This document shows positions 22,173 to 30,256 of a DNA stretch of 36,603 nt, one piece after another. Both the position numbers and the translations under genes were made by a program. The notes beneath the pieces were generated by a model that was not told the origin of the DNA, made no database searches, and worked only from the letters and a program-made list of their open reading frames with translations. The stretch is from assembly GCF_030271535.1 (NCBI RefSeq), contig NZ_JASCXJ010000028.1, forward strand, positions 1 to 36,603, in the 5' to 3' direction. The first letter of the stretch is position 1; each line of letters opens with the position of its first letter. The stretch comes from Nocardiopsis sp. ATB16-24. Lineage in GTDB: Bacteria; Actinomycetota; Actinomycetes; Streptosporangiales; Streptosporangiaceae.

Positions 22173-22913
22173 TCATGCCAGGGGCGGACGCAGACGCGTG
22201 ACGAACTTGTAGCGGTCGCCCCGGTACAGCGAACGCACCCATTCCACCGGATGCCCGTCACCGTCGAAGCTGTGCTGGCAGTGCAGGACCAGGGGCAGAC
22301 CCACGTCCACACCCAGCAGGCGTGCCTCGTCCGGGGTGGCCAGGACCGTCTCGATGGAGGCCTCCGCCTCCGCGAGGGAGACGTCGTAGGCGCTCGCCAG
22401 GGCCTCGTAGAGGGAGGCGTAGCGGTCCAGTTGCCGACGCAGGCCCGGAAAACGGCGGGCCGCCAGATGGGCGGTCTCCACGGCCATGGGCTCGCCGTTG
22501 GCCAACCGCAGCCGTTCGATGCGCAGGACCCGTCCGCCCGAGCGGATCGACAGGAGTTCGGCGAGTTGGTCGTCGGCGTTGATGTAGCTCACGTCGAGGA
22601 TGCGGGTGGCGGGGTGCAGGCCGTGCGCGCGCATCTCCTGGGTGTAACTGGTGAGCTGGAGGACCTGGGAGACCTTCGGTTTGGCGACGAAGGTGCCCTT
22701 GCCCTGGATGCGCAGCAGACGTCCCTCGACCACCAGCTCGGTGAGCGCCTGGCGGACCGTGGTCCGCGAGGTGCCGAACTGTGTGGCCAAGGCCCTCTCC
22801 GGAGGAACCGGGTTACCCGCGGGCATCGCATCGATCAGCTCCAGGAGCTGCTCCTTCACCTGGTAGTACTTCGGCACCCGTGGGTTGCCGTCCAGTGCGC
22901 GCTGGCCAGTCAT
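22173..22913 (-). CDS. dasR: GntR/HutC-family regulator DasR
   Basis: 246 aa. The N-terminal winged helix carries VPKYYQVKEQLLELI, then PPERALATQFGTSRTTVRQAL and RIQGKGTFVAKPKVSQ. The C-terminal UTRA ligand domain ends VEWVRSLYRGDRYKFVTRL. It aligns along its whole length with Streptomyces DasR, the global regulator of GlcNAc and chitin use, development and antibiotic production, which is released from dre sites by GlcN-6-P/GlcNAc-6-P. The ATG has GAAGGAG 5-6 nt upstream. A dre-like site 75 nt before the gene suggests autoregulation. No dasABC transport genes are adjacent. It runs convergent with the HD pair and divergent from the histidine kinase. Confidence 0.95.
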   Translation of the reverse strand: MTGQRALDGNPRVPKYYQVKEQLLELIDAMPAGNPVPPERALATQFGTSRTTVRQALTELVVEGRLLRIQGKGTFVAKPKVSQVLQLTSYTQEMRAHGLHPATRILDVSYINADDQLAELLSIRSGGRVLRIERLRLANGEPMAVETAHLAARRFPGLRRQLDRYASLYEALASAYDVSLAEAEASIETVLATPDEARLLGVDVGLPLVLHCQHSFDGDGHPVEWVRSLYRGDRYKFVTRLRPPLA

Positions 22914-22987
22914 CAGTCTCCTTCACCGAATCCCGCACCTGTTCGTCCGCACCTTCCCCAGGACCACAGAGGGGGTCACGGCCGCTG

Positions 22988-23003
22988 ATTGGTGTGGACC
23001 ATT
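22988..23003. promoter_or_regulatory. dre-like site between dasR and the histidine kinase
   Basis: ATTGGTGTGGACCATT preserves both TGGT...ACCA half-sites of the DasR element (consensus TGGTCTAGACCA) with two centre changes. Placed between divergent genes, it could autoregulate dasR and also touch the kinase promoter. Confidence 0.6.
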
Positions 23004-23054
23004 GGTCGAGTGCGTATCCCTTGAGTATGCACGCCCTCATGGGATGATTTGTGA

Positions 23055-24596
23055 GTGCCTCACCTCAGTGATCTCATCAGACGTCACACGTCGCTCAAGC
23101 AGGCGGATCTCGAGTGGATCCACTCCCTGGTCTCGGACTGGCAGCTGCTGGCCGACCTGTCCTTCGCCGATCTCGTGTTGTGGGTGCGGCTGCGCGAGGA
23201 CGACGGTTGGGTGGCGATCGCCCAGATGCGTCCGACCACCGGCCCGACCGCCTTCCAGGACGATCTGGTCGAGACCGTCCTGCGCGACGACATGACCGAC
23301 GACACCTCCCGCACGACGCGTGCGGTGGGGCGCAGGACCCTCATCGACCGCGCCTGGGAGGAGGGACGCATCTGTCGTGACGGCGACCCCGACTGGTCGG
23401 GTGGGGTCCCGGTACGGGAGGAGACCATCCCGGTGCGCCGTCAGGGCCGTCTCATCGCGGTCATCCAGCGCAGTACCAACCTCAGCGCGGCGCGTACGCC
23501 CAGCCGTCTGGAGCTCACCTACCTCCAGAGCGCGGGCGACCTGGCACAGATGATCGCGGAGGGGGCCTTCCCCTTCGAGGACCAGGAACCCCTGATGGTG
23601 CGCTCACCTCGGGTCGGCGACGGGTTGCTGCGCCTGGACCAGAACGGCGAGGTGATCTACGCCAGCCCCAACGCGCTGTCCGCCTACCGCAGGCTCGGCC
23701 TGACGGCCGATCTCGTGGGTGCCCGACTGGACCGCACCACGCTGGAACTGGCGGCACAGGGCGAGGCCCGGGACGAGGCGCTGACCTACACGGCGAGCGG
23801 TCGGGCGCCTCAGGAGGCGGAGGTGGAGGCGCGCGGGGTGACCGTGCAGCTGCGTGCCATCCCCCTCGTCATCGACGGGGTGCGCATCGGTGCGTTGGTG
23901 ATGGTCCGCGACGTCACCGAGCTGCGCCGCCGGGAACGTGAGCTGATGACCAAGGACGCCACCATCCGGGAGATCCACCACCGGGTGAAGAACAACCTAC
24001 AGACGGTGGCGGCCCTGCTACGACTACAGTCACGACGCCTGGACGTGCCCGAGGCGCGGGCCGCGTTGGACGAGGCGGTGGGCCGAGTGGGGTCGATCGC
24101 GATCGTGCACGAGATGCTCTCCCACACCCCCGACGAGGCGGTGGACTTCGACGACATCGCCGACCGGGTGATCCAGATGGCGGCGGAGGTGTCCTCCACC
24201 GGCAAGGTCGTGGTGCCACGCCGTATCGGCGGATTCGGTCTGCTGAACGCGTTGGTGGCCACACCGCTGTCGATGGTCCTGGCCGAACTGGTGCAGAACG
24301 CGGTGGAGCACGGTCTGGGGCAGGGACCCGGACGGATCGAGGTGCGCGTGCACCGGTTCGACGCGGGCCCGGGCCACCGGGGGACGGGAAGCCTGGAACT
24401 GGCGGTCTCCGACGACGGCGGGGGACTGCCGGAGGACTTCGACCTGGAGGGGACCACGAGTCTGGGACTACAGATCGTGCGGACCCTCATCGTGGGCGAA
24501 CTGGGGGGGACCCTGGCGATCAAGCCCAAGGAGAGCGGTGGGACCGAGGTGGCGATCACGCTGCCGTTGGAGCGTGAGGAGGGATCGGTGCCCTGA
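23055..24596 (+). CDS. pdtaS: PdtaS-type soluble sensor histidine kinase
   Basis: 513 aa, no membrane helices. Domains in order: an N-terminal GAF-like sensor (about 1-165), a PAS domain (about 190-295, GEVIYASPNALSAYRRLG), a HisKA_2 dimerisation box EIHHRVKNNLQTVAALLRLQSRR (phospho-acceptor His308/309), and an HATPase_c domain with MVLAELVQNAVEHGLG as N-box and DDGGGLPEDF plus SLGLQIV as G-boxes. This is the PdtaS architecture, which signals to the ANTAR response regulator PdtaR that acts on RNA. pdtaR is not in the window. GTG start at 23055; ribosome site weak. In Streptomyces the gene also lies beside the whiB1 orthologue, as I recall. Confidence 0.92.
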   Translation: MPHLSDLIRRHTSLKQADLEWIHSLVSDWQLLADLSFADLVLWVRLREDDGWVAIAQMRPTTGPTAFQDDLVETVLRDDMTDDTSRTTRAVGRRTLIDRAWEEGRICRDGDPDWSGGVPVREETIPVRRQGRLIAVIQRSTNLSAARTPSRLELTYLQSAGDLAQMIAEGAFPFEDQEPLMVRSPRVGDGLLRLDQNGEVIYASPNALSAYRRLGLTADLVGARLDRTTLELAAQGEARDEALTYTASGRAPQEAEVEARGVTVQLRAIPLVIDGVRIGALVMVRDVTELRRRERELMTKDATIREIHHRVKNNLQTVAALLRLQSRRLDVPEARAALDEAVGRVGSIAIVHEMLSHTPDEAVDFDDIADRVIQMAAEVSSTGKVVVPRRIGGFGLLNALVATPLSMVLAELVQNAVEHGLGQGPGRIEVRVHRFDAGPGHRGTGSLELAVSDDGGGLPEDFDLEGTTSLGLQIVRTLIVGELGGTLAIKPKESGGTEVAITLPLEREEGSVP

Positions 24597-24639
24597 CCCG
24601 GTGACCGCGAGGGTCCACCGGCCCGGCTCACCGTGCTGC

Positions 24640-24685
24640 CTGCTCCCAGCGCACATGTGGACGTCCACATGTGCGCTGGGAGCAG
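24640..24685. repeat. 46-nt perfect palindrome between convergent genes
   Basis: Two 23-nt arms with no loop and no mismatch. The left arm starts CTGCTCCCAGCGCACATG and the centre is GGAC|GTCC. It lies between the convergent pdtaS and whiB1 genes and could terminate both. The outer part TGCTCCCAGCG also occurs (reverse-complemented) in the hairpin repeats at 36000-36195, suggesting one repeat family. Confidence 0.9.
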
Positions 24686-24824
24686 GAAACATCCGGAGGG
24701 GGCCGACGGTCGCCCAGGCGTGTCATGGGGCGTCCCACGGAGGTCGCGGTCGGACGGCCGGTCCTGCCGACCGGTCCGAGGCGGGGAGGGGCACCGGTCG
24801 GGGGAGGTGGGAGACCGGATCCGG

Positions 24825-25082
24825 TCAGCTGCGGACCATGGTGCGGTGGGCGCTGCCGCGACGCTTCCGGAGCACGCGGCGCTCGTCCTCGCTGGTGCCG
24901 CCCCAGACACCGCCGTCCTGGCCGTTCTCCAGGGCCCACCGCAGGCAGGCGGAACTGACCGGGCAGCGTCGGCACACGGCCTTCGCCTCCTCGATCTGGA
25001 TCAGTGCGGGGCCGAAGTTGCCGATGGGGAAGAAGAGTTCGGGGTCTTCGTCACGGCAGGCTGCATCATGGCGCCAGTCCAT
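24825..25082 (-). CDS. whiB1: WhiB-like [4Fe-4S] regulator, WhiB1/WblE type
   Basis: 85 aa. Four cluster ligands: Cys9, then Cys37-x2-Cys40-x5-Cys46. The turn motif GVWGG (about 58-62) and the basic C-terminal RKRR tail are as in all Wbl proteins. The N-terminus MDWRH..ACRDEDPELFFP is diagnostic of the WhiB1/WblE subgroup, an essential NO-sensitive regulator that works with the housekeeping sigma factor. The ATG at 25082 has GAGGAG 8 nt upstream; the upstream GTG (25091) overlaps that site and is rejected. A CRP-like palindrome lies in its upstream region, and a small hairpin includes the ribosome site. Cytoplasmic. Confidence 0.95.
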   Translation of the reverse strand: MDWRHDAACRDEDPELFFPIGNFGPALIQIEEAKAVCRRCPVSSACLRWALENGQDGGVWGGTSEDERRVLRKRRGSAHRTMVRS

Positions 25083-25116
25083 GCGGTCCACTCCTCACAG
25101 TGAGGCGATCGGGGCT

Positions 25117-25132
25117 TGTGAAGCTTTTCACG
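25117..25132. promoter_or_regulatory. CRP-like site upstream of whiB1
   Basis: TGTGA-AGCTTT-TCACG fits the CRP pattern TGTGA-N6-TCACA with one mismatch. It is 34 nt upstream of the whiB1 start. CRP control of whiB1 is established in M. tuberculosis. Confidence 0.55.
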
Positions 25133-25211
25133 ATCATGCGCGTGTCAGGATCGTGTACAGGTCGCCCGACGGGGGCCTCGGAGCGTGCGGGTCGAAATGG
25201 TCCGGCCCTCA

Positions 25212-25227
25212 TCCCACGGCCGTGGGA
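25212..25227. repeat. TCCCACGGCCGTGGGA palindrome
   Basis: Perfect 16-nt palindrome in the 292-nt region between whiB1 and the lipid kinase gene. It may be an operator in the whiB1 upstream region. Confidence 0.4.
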
Positions 25228-25374
25228 CGCGCCCCGATTAACTCGCTCGTAACACGCGGCGATATCTTGAGCGTGACAGGATCGAACGGCCCATGCAAGA
25301 CTTCCCGAGGTCAAAGGTCCTGTTCGGCGTGTCGGGTGCGTCACAGTAGCCGTGAATAGTCGCTTTCAGCGCAA

Positions 25375-26307
25375 TTAACAGATGATTCGTAATGCCTTCG
25401 GTACAGAGTAGAAGTTGACCTGTTCGCGCTCTCCCAGGTATTCACCGTCGATTTGGAACGCCCTGGGGTGGGACGACAGGATCCGGAGACGGTCCTGGTC
25501 GTGCCAGGTCACGTAGCCGTCCCCACGTGGGGGAAGGCCTTTGGGAAAGAACATCTGGGAAAGGATCCACCCCGTGAGCGCATGCGAGGAGTGGGTCAGC
25601 GCGAAAGCGTCCAAGCCCAGTTCGAAACGGGAGGCGGGGGTCGGCTGAAGCGGCAGTGCGCCGGCGTAGGTCCAGGGAGTGGTGTTGGTCACCAGCGCGA
25701 AATACGCTCCCGCGAGGGATCTTCCCCGCCCGACCACGCTTAGTGATGGATCCTGGATATCGCCTCGGAAGAACAGCTTTACCGCCACTTCCGCATACAG
25801 GGCGGGCGTGGCTTTACGGCCGTTCGCGCGTTCGTGTTCCACCTGTTGGACCACGTCGGCGTCCCAACCGAAACCGGCGCAGAAGGTGAAATACCGGTCG
25901 TCCTGGTCGCTGACGACCCGTCCGAGATTGATCTCGCGTTCCCGGCCCTCACGGATCGCCTCCAGGACGACACCGGTGGCCTCCACCGGGTCGCCGGGCA
26001 CGCCGAGCGCGCGGATGAAGACGTTGGCGCTGCCACCGGGGATCACGGCGTAACGGGGGCGTGCGAGTCCGTCCGGAGTGGCCAGGAGACCGTTGACCAC
26101 CTCGTTGACGGTGCCGTCGCCTCCGAGGCTCACGACGAGGTCGTACCCGTGTCCGGCCGCCTCGCGGGCCATCTCGGCCGCGTGGTCGCGATAGGCGGTC
26201 TCGGAGACGGTGACGTCCAACTCGGAGGCCAGGGCGCCCAGGATCACCTCACGCGTGCGTGGGGTGGTCGTGGTCGCCTGGGGGTTCACGATGAAAAGGG
26301 CGCGCAC
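25375..26307 (-). CDS. diacylglycerol-kinase-family lipid kinase
   Basis: 310-aa DAGK_cat-family enzyme (YegS/DgkB type). It is expected to phosphorylate diacylglycerol or a related lipid at the inner membrane face. NPQA near the N-terminus and the nucleotide motif VSLGGDGTVNEVVNG (GGDGT at 62-66) are followed by PGGSANVFIRALG and GFGWDADVV. The C-terminal half is beta-rich and ends FQIDGEYLGEREQVNFYSV, the usual family ending. The GTG start at 26307 directly follows a leaderless -10 (TAGACT, 6 nt away). No membrane helices. It shares a short divergent promoter region with the small membrane protein. Confidence 0.92.
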   Translation of the reverse strand: MRALFIVNPQATTTTPRTREVILGALASELDVTVSETAYRDHAAEMAREAAGHGYDLVVSLGGDGTVNEVVNGLLATPDGLARPRYAVIPGGSANVFIRALGVPGDPVEATGVVLEAIREGREREINLGRVVSDQDDRYFTFCAGFGWDADVVQQVEHERANGRKATPALYAEVAVKLFFRGDIQDPSLSVVGRGRSLAGAYFALVTNTTPWTYAGALPLQPTPASRFELGLDAFALTHSSHALTGWILSQMFFPKGLPPRGDGYVTWHDQDRLRILSSHPRAFQIDGEYLGEREQVNFYSVPKALRIIC

Positions 26308-26313
26308 CGGGCC

Positions 26314-26319
26314 AGTCTA
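26314..26319 (-). promoter_or_regulatory. leaderless -10 of the lipid kinase gene
   Basis: On the minus strand TAGACT is followed by 6 nt and the GTG start, with no ribosome site. Confidence 0.5.
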
Positions 26320-26391
26320 GGGTGTGTTCGGCGGATGAGGCGGGTCCGTCTCCACCCGACGGGGCGGTCGAGGGGCCGATCAGGTCGCGTA

Positions 26392-26397
26392 TAGGCT
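26392..26397 (+). promoter_or_regulatory. leaderless -10 of the small membrane protein gene
   Basis: TAGGCT, 6 nt, then GTG at 26404; again no ribosome site. This mirrors the arrangement on the other strand 72 nt away. Confidence 0.5.
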
Positions 26398-26403
26398 CAT
26401 CGG

Positions 26404-26787
26404 GTGTCTTCTCGTCCTGTCACCATCGTCATCGCCGCCGGGCTGGAGGCCCTCATCGGCCTGGGCGCGGCGATCGGCGGAGCCTACAGCTTCTTCAACG
26501 CCGTCACCGGCCGGGCCTCGGATCTCACCAGCGCCATCCCTTTGACCGCACTGGGTCTGGGCGTGGGTGCGCTGCTGGTGTTCGTCGCACGCGGGCTCTG
26601 GCAGCTCAAGGACTGGGCCCGAACACCGGTGTTCGTCACCCAGCTCTTCCTCGCGGTGATCTCCTACTACATGTTCACCAGCGAGCAGTACGTGTACGGT
26701 GCGGTGCTCCTGGGCGTGGCGGTGTGCGCGGCCGCGGCGGTCCTCTCACCGCCGACGACCGCGGCGCTCTTCCCCGACGAGCGGTGA
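26404..26787 (+). CDS. small four-helix membrane protein
   Basis: 127 aa with four hydrophobic helices: VTIVIAAGLEALIGLGAAIG, LTALGLGVGALLVFVARGLW, TPVFVTQLFLAVISYYMF and GAVLLGVAVCAAAAVLS. A short polar tail ends FPDER. I do not recognise the family; integral membrane proteins of this size and layout are common in actinomycetes. The GTG start follows a leaderless -10. It is convergent with the sigma factor gene, with a 26-nt gap and no clear terminator. Confidence 0.8.
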   Translation: MSSRPVTIVIAAGLEALIGLGAAIGGAYSFFNAVTGRASDLTSAIPLTALGLGVGALLVFVARGLWQLKDWARTPVFVTQLFLAVISYYMFTSEQYVYGAVLLGVAVCAAAAVLSPPTTAALFPDER

Positions 26788-26813
26788 GCGCCGCGACCGC
26801 CCGCGACGATCGG

Positions 26814-27617
26814 TCAGTCGTCCGTGGTCAGTGCCTGACGCAACTGCGCCAGGGTACGGGCCAGCAGACGGGAGACGTGCATCTGTGAGATGCCCAGTTC
26901 CTGGGCGATCTGCGACTGCGTCATGTTGCCGAAGAACCGGAGCAACAGGATGCGCTTCTCCCGGGGAGGAAGCTGTTCCAGAAGCGGTTTGAGGGACTCC
27001 CGGTACTCCACACCCTCCAGGGACTCGTCGACGATCCCCAAGGAGTCGGCCACCGCGGGAGCGTCCTCGTCACCGCTGTCGGGAGCGTCCAACGACACCG
27101 TCGAGTAGGCGTTGGCCGACTCCAGGCCCTCCAACACCTCTTCCTCGGACATCTGGAGGTGCGCGGCGAGCTCGGCGACGGTCGGAGAGCGTCCCTCCCG
27201 CTGCGACAGGTCGCTCACCGCCTTGGTCAGCGAGAGCTTCAGCTCCTGGAGGCGGCGGGGAACCCTCACCGCCCAGCCCTTGTCGCGGAAGTGCCGCTTG
27301 ATCTCCCCGACGATGGTCGGGGTGGCGTAGGTGGAGAACTCCACCCCGCGTTCGAGATCGAACCGGTCGATGGACTTGATCAACCCGATGGTGGCCACCT
27401 GGGTGAGGTCGTCCAACCACTCACCTCGGTTACGGAACCGGCGTGCGAGGTACTCCACCAAGGGCAGGTGGAGTTCCACGAGTTCGTCGCGGATCCGACG
27501 GCGCTCCTCGGAATCGGCCTCGAGCTCGCCGAGGCGCTCGAACAATTCCCGGGCGCGCGCACGGTCGGGCACCGCGTGCTCGGTCTTCGCTGTCAGAGCG
27601 GGCCCCCTTTCGCTCAC
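26814..27617 (-). CDS. SigB/SigF-class stress/developmental sigma factor
   Basis: 267-aa group-3 sigma-70 factor. Region 2 contains LHLPLVEYLARRFRNRGEWLDDLTQVATIGLIKSIDRFDLERGVEFSTYATPTIVGEIKRHFRDKGW. Region 3 follows as VPRRLQELKLSLTKAVSDLSQREGRSPTV, and region 4 as LPPREKRILLLRFF then MTQSQIAQELGISQMHVSRLLARTL. It is of the type controlled by partner-switching anti-sigma factors. The GTG start overlaps the TGA of the upstream RsbW-type gene (GTGA), so antagonist and factor are coupled. Position close to whiB1 matches Streptomyces sigH (with its antagonist gene), as I recall, but I do not assign a symbol. Confidence 0.93.
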   Translation of the reverse strand: MSERGPALTAKTEHAVPDRARARELFERLGELEADSEERRRIRDELVELHLPLVEYLARRFRNRGEWLDDLTQVATIGLIKSIDRFDLERGVEFSTYATPTIVGEIKRHFRDKGWAVRVPRRLQELKLSLTKAVSDLSQREGRSPTVAELAAHLQMSEEEVLEGLESANAYSTVSLDAPDSGDEDAPAVADSLGIVDESLEGVEYRESLKPLLEQLPPREKRILLLRFFGNMTQSQIAQELGISQMHVSRLLARTLAQLRQALTTDD

Positions 27618-28039
27618 GCCGACTCCAGGGTGCCGCGGCGTTTGTACAGGACGATATGGACACGATCATCGGGACCCACCCCCGCGTCGACCTCTCCGGC
27701 CAGGGCGGAGAGCACCGTCCAGGCGAAGGTGTCGCGGGCGGGGAGGCGTCCGTCGGCGGTGAGCACCGAGACGGAGATGCGCATGCCCTCGGGGGTGAGT
27801 TCGAACTCCGTGGTCAGTTCCGTGCCGGGCAGCGCTTGGGCGAGGAGCATCGCACAGGCCTCGTCGACACCGATCCTCAGGTCCTCGATCTCGTCGAGGG
27901 TGAAGTCGAGCCGCGCGGCCAGGCCCGCCGTCGCCGTCCGCAACACGGACAGGTAGGCGCTGTCCGCGGGCATGTTGACGGTGACAGCGTCCCGAACGCC
28001 GATGGCGTCGGCCGTGGGCACAGCGGTTTCTTCGGTCAC
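27614..28039 (-). CDS. RsbW-type anti-sigma regulatory factor
   Basis: 141-aa HATPase_c_2 (GHKL) protein, expected to bind and inhibit the sigma factor encoded directly downstream and to phosphorylate an anti-anti-sigma partner. The N-box is FTLDEIEDLRIGVDEACAMLL; the later strand TPEGMRISVSVLTADG and the terminal DRVHIVLYKRR are as in RsbW homologues, though the G-box is poorly conserved. The GTG at 28039 has AAGGAGG 4-5 nt upstream. The frame runs further upstream to 28147, but without a ribosome site. No RsbV-type antagonist gene is adjacent. Confidence 0.9.
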   Translation of the reverse strand: MTEETAVPTADAIGVRDAVTVNMPADSAYLSVLRTATAGLAARLDFTLDEIEDLRIGVDEACAMLLAQALPGTELTTEFELTPEGMRISVSVLTADGRLPARDTFAWTVLSALAGEVDAGVGPDDRVHIVLYKRRGTLESA

Positions 28040-28162
28040 GTCCCTCCTTCGGGGGGCGGGGTTGCCGCTTGAAGCAATGTATCTCTTTTCACGGTGCCAC
28101 TGAGGCAGGAAGAGAAGCTCGTGTTCACATGATCGGGGTGAAAGCAAGACGGTTGGTCCGGG

Positions 28163-28642
28163 TCAGCCATGCGCGGCCCCCAAAGCGGCCAGTGCGTCAC
28201 CGTCCAGGCGACGGACCGTCCACCCGTCCATGGGCCGCGATCCCAGGCTCTCGTAGAACCGGATCGAGGGCTCGTTCCAGTCCAACACCGACCACTCCAT
28301 GCGCGTGTACCCGTTCTCCACACAGATGCGCGCCAGGGTGCGCAGCAGAGCCGCCCCGTGCCCCGACCCACGGGCCTCGGGGCGCACGTACAGGTCCTCC
28401 ACGTGGACACCGTGCCTGCCGGTCCAGGTGGAGTAGTTGCGAAACCACAGCGCGAAACCGACGACGGCCCCGCCGTCGTCCTCGGCCACGTGCGCGAACA
28501 CGGTGGCCCCCTCACCGAACAGGGCCGTGCGCAGGTCCTCCTCGGTCGCCTCGACCGCCTCGGGCTCCTTCTCGTACTCGGCGAGTTCGCGGATCATCGC
28601 GTGGACGGCCGGTACGTCGTCGGAGCGGACAGGGCGGATCAT
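28163..28642 (-). CDS. GNAT-family N-acetyltransferase
   Basis: 159-aa Gcn5-related acetyltransferase. The acetyl-CoA motif A is VEDLYVRPEARGSGHGAALLRTLARI (about 81-106), with the R/Q-x-x-G-x-G/A loop as RGSGHG. The C-terminal motif B is MEWSVLDWNEPSIRFYESLG. The overall look (IRPVRSDDVPAVHAMIREL...YEKEP) is that of diamine N-acetyltransferase-like GNATs, but the substrate is not certain. ATG start preceded by GAGGTG. Stands alone. Confidence 0.9.
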   Translation of the reverse strand: MIRPVRSDDVPAVHAMIRELAEYEKEPEAVEATEEDLRTALFGEGATVFAHVAEDDGGAVVGFALWFRNYSTWTGRHGVHVEDLYVRPEARGSGHGAALLRTLARICVENGYTRMEWSVLDWNEPSIRFYESLGSRPMDGWTVRRLDGDALAALGAAHG

Positions 28643-28726
28643 CGGAACACCTCGATACCGAGCGGGGACACGGTACCTTCCAGGGTATGCGGCGGTCGGG
28701 GGGTGCTTTCGACACCGCCGTGACCG

Positions 28727-29314
28727 TCAGGGGCGGTGAGCGACCACCCGCTCGACCAGTCCGAGGAGCAGACGGTCGTGGTGGCCCACCTCGAACCCGA
28801 CCTCGACCGCCACCTCCCTGGGCAGGCGGCGTGGATTCTCCCGGAGCCGTTCGGCGTGCCGCCCGGGGAAGAGGGCGTACTCGATGTGGTCGACCATCAA
28901 CAGCCGTCCGCCCGGTACCAGCACCCGATGGATCTCCGACAGGGCCCGCTTCTGGTCGGGGACCGCGCACATGGCGAACGTGCACAACACCGTGTCGAAG
29001 GTCTGGTCGGCGAACTTCAGTTCTCGCGTGTCGCTCTCCGCGAACCGGGCGACCATCCCGAGATCCTCGGCCCGTTCACGTGCGCGGTCGAGCATCTCCG
29101 GGTCGGGGTCGATGGCGGTGAGGCGGATCTGCGGGGGGTAGTAGGACAGGTTCCGGCCCGTGCCCACCGCCACCTCCAGGGTGTTGCCACGAGCCCCGGC
29201 GCACAGGATCTCGCGGGTGCGGAGCATGGCCGGACTCTGGAAACGCCCGTTGTGCTCCGTATGGGAGGTCAGACGGTTCCAGCGCCTGCGTGTGTGCTTC
29301 GTGCGCGTGTCCAT
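28727..29314 (-). CDS. class I SAM-dependent methyltransferase
   Basis: 195-aa UbiE/Methyltransf_11-type enzyme. Motif I LEVAVGTGRNLSYYP (46-60), motif II-like LTAIDPDPEMLDRAR, motif III SDTRELKFADQTFDTVLCTFAMC and motif IV IHRVLVPGGRLLMVDHIE are all present and in order. The substrate is unknown; phospholipid or quinone methyltransferases look similar. The ATG at 29314 has GGGGAGAG about 4 nt upstream, so I prefer it to the longer frame reaching 29374. It is followed by a GNAT gene in the same direction with an 84-nt gap. Confidence 0.88.
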   Translation of the reverse strand: MDTRTKHTRRRWNRLTSHTEHNGRFQSPAMLRTREILCAGARGNTLEVAVGTGRNLSYYPPQIRLTAIDPDPEMLDRARERAEDLGMVARFAESDTRELKFADQTFDTVLCTFAMCAVPDQKRALSEIHRVLVPGGRLLMVDHIEYALFPGRHAERLRENPRRLPREVAVEVGFEVGHHDRLLLGLVERVVAHRP

Positions 29315-29388
29315 CTCTCTCCCCTGCCCGGGTTCCTCTCCCACGACTCTCGGGGTAGGCCGCCGTGTGGTCAAGAGGCGGGGCCGGT

Positions 29389-29434
29389 GTTTCCCGGCCG
29401 GCTCCGTGACACGGGTCGGATCCGGCCGGGAAAC
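29389..29434 (-). terminator. stem-loop terminating the ABC operon
   Basis: Perfect 13-bp stem GTTTCCCGGCCGG / CCGGCCGGGAAAC with a 20-nt loop, beginning right after the stop codon of the ATPase gene. No long U-run follows. Confidence 0.7.
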
Positions 29435-30256
29435 TCAGAGCACCTTGGAAAGAAACGCCTGGGTACGCTCGTGGCGTGGGTCGGAGAGCACCTCCGCGGG
29501 CGACCCCGACTCCACCACCACGCCGTCGTCCATGAAGACGAGGGAGTCCCCGACCTCGCGGGCGAACCCCATCTCATGGGTGACGACCACCATCGTCATC
29601 CCGCCCTCGGCCAGATCGCGCATGACGTCCAGGACCTCTCCCACCAACTCCGGGTCCAGGGCGCTGGTGGGTTCGTCGAACAGCATCAACGAGGGCTCCA
29701 TGGCCAGCGCGCGGGCGATCGCCACGCGCTGCTGCTGACCACCGGAGAGCTGGTCGGGATAGGCGTCCGCCTTGTCCGGCAGCCCCACCCTCTCCAACAG
29801 TTCCCGGGCCTTGGCGACGGCCTCGCTCCGGGACTTGCGCTTGACCTGCATGGGCGCCTCGATGATGTTGCCGAGCGCGCTCAGGTGCGGGAACAGGTTG
29901 AACCGCTGGAAGACCATGCCGATGTCGCTGCGCTGGAGGGCGATCTCGTTGTCACGCAGTTCGTACAGCCGACCGCGCTTTTGCCGGTACCCCATCAGTT
30001 CGCCGTTGACCCACAGGCGGCCCGCGGTGAGCTTCTCCAGATGGTTGATGCAGCGCAGGAACGTGGACTTGCCCGAGCCGGACGGGCCGATGATGCACAT
30101 GACCTCGCCACGTCGAACCTGGAGGTCGATGCCCTTGAGGACCTCCAGACGGCCGAAGTTCTTGTGCACGTTCTCGGCCACGACCAGCGCGTTCGCGGGA
30201 AGCTCCGTGCCCTCGGCGGTCATGGTCACGCCCGTCTCTCGGGCTCGCTCACTCAT
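29435..30256 (-). CDS. polar amino-acid ABC transporter ATPase
   Basis: 273-aa GlnQ/HisP-type ATP-binding subunit. Walker A GPSGSGKST (57-65), Q-loop in MVFQRFNLFPHL, signature LSGGQQQR, Walker B LMLFDEPTSALD and the switch His in VVVTHEMGF are intact. The N-terminal 20 residues are a non-conserved tail. The ATG overlaps the permease stop (ATGA). Energises uptake with the permease and binding protein encoded upstream; this subunit lies on the cytoplasmic face. Confidence 0.95.
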   Translation of the reverse strand: MSERARETGVTMTAEGTELPANALVVAENVHKNFGRLEVLKGIDLQVRRGEVMCIIGPSGSGKSTFLRCINHLEKLTAGRLWVNGELMGYRQKRGRLYELRDNEIALQRSDIGMVFQRFNLFPHLSALGNIIEAPMQVKRKSRSEAVAKARELLERVGLPDKADAYPDQLSGGQQQRVAIARALAMEPSLMLFDEPTSALDPELVGEVLDVMRDLAEGGMTMVVVTHEMGFAREVGDSLVFMDDGVVVESGSPAEVLSDPRHERTQAFLSKVL

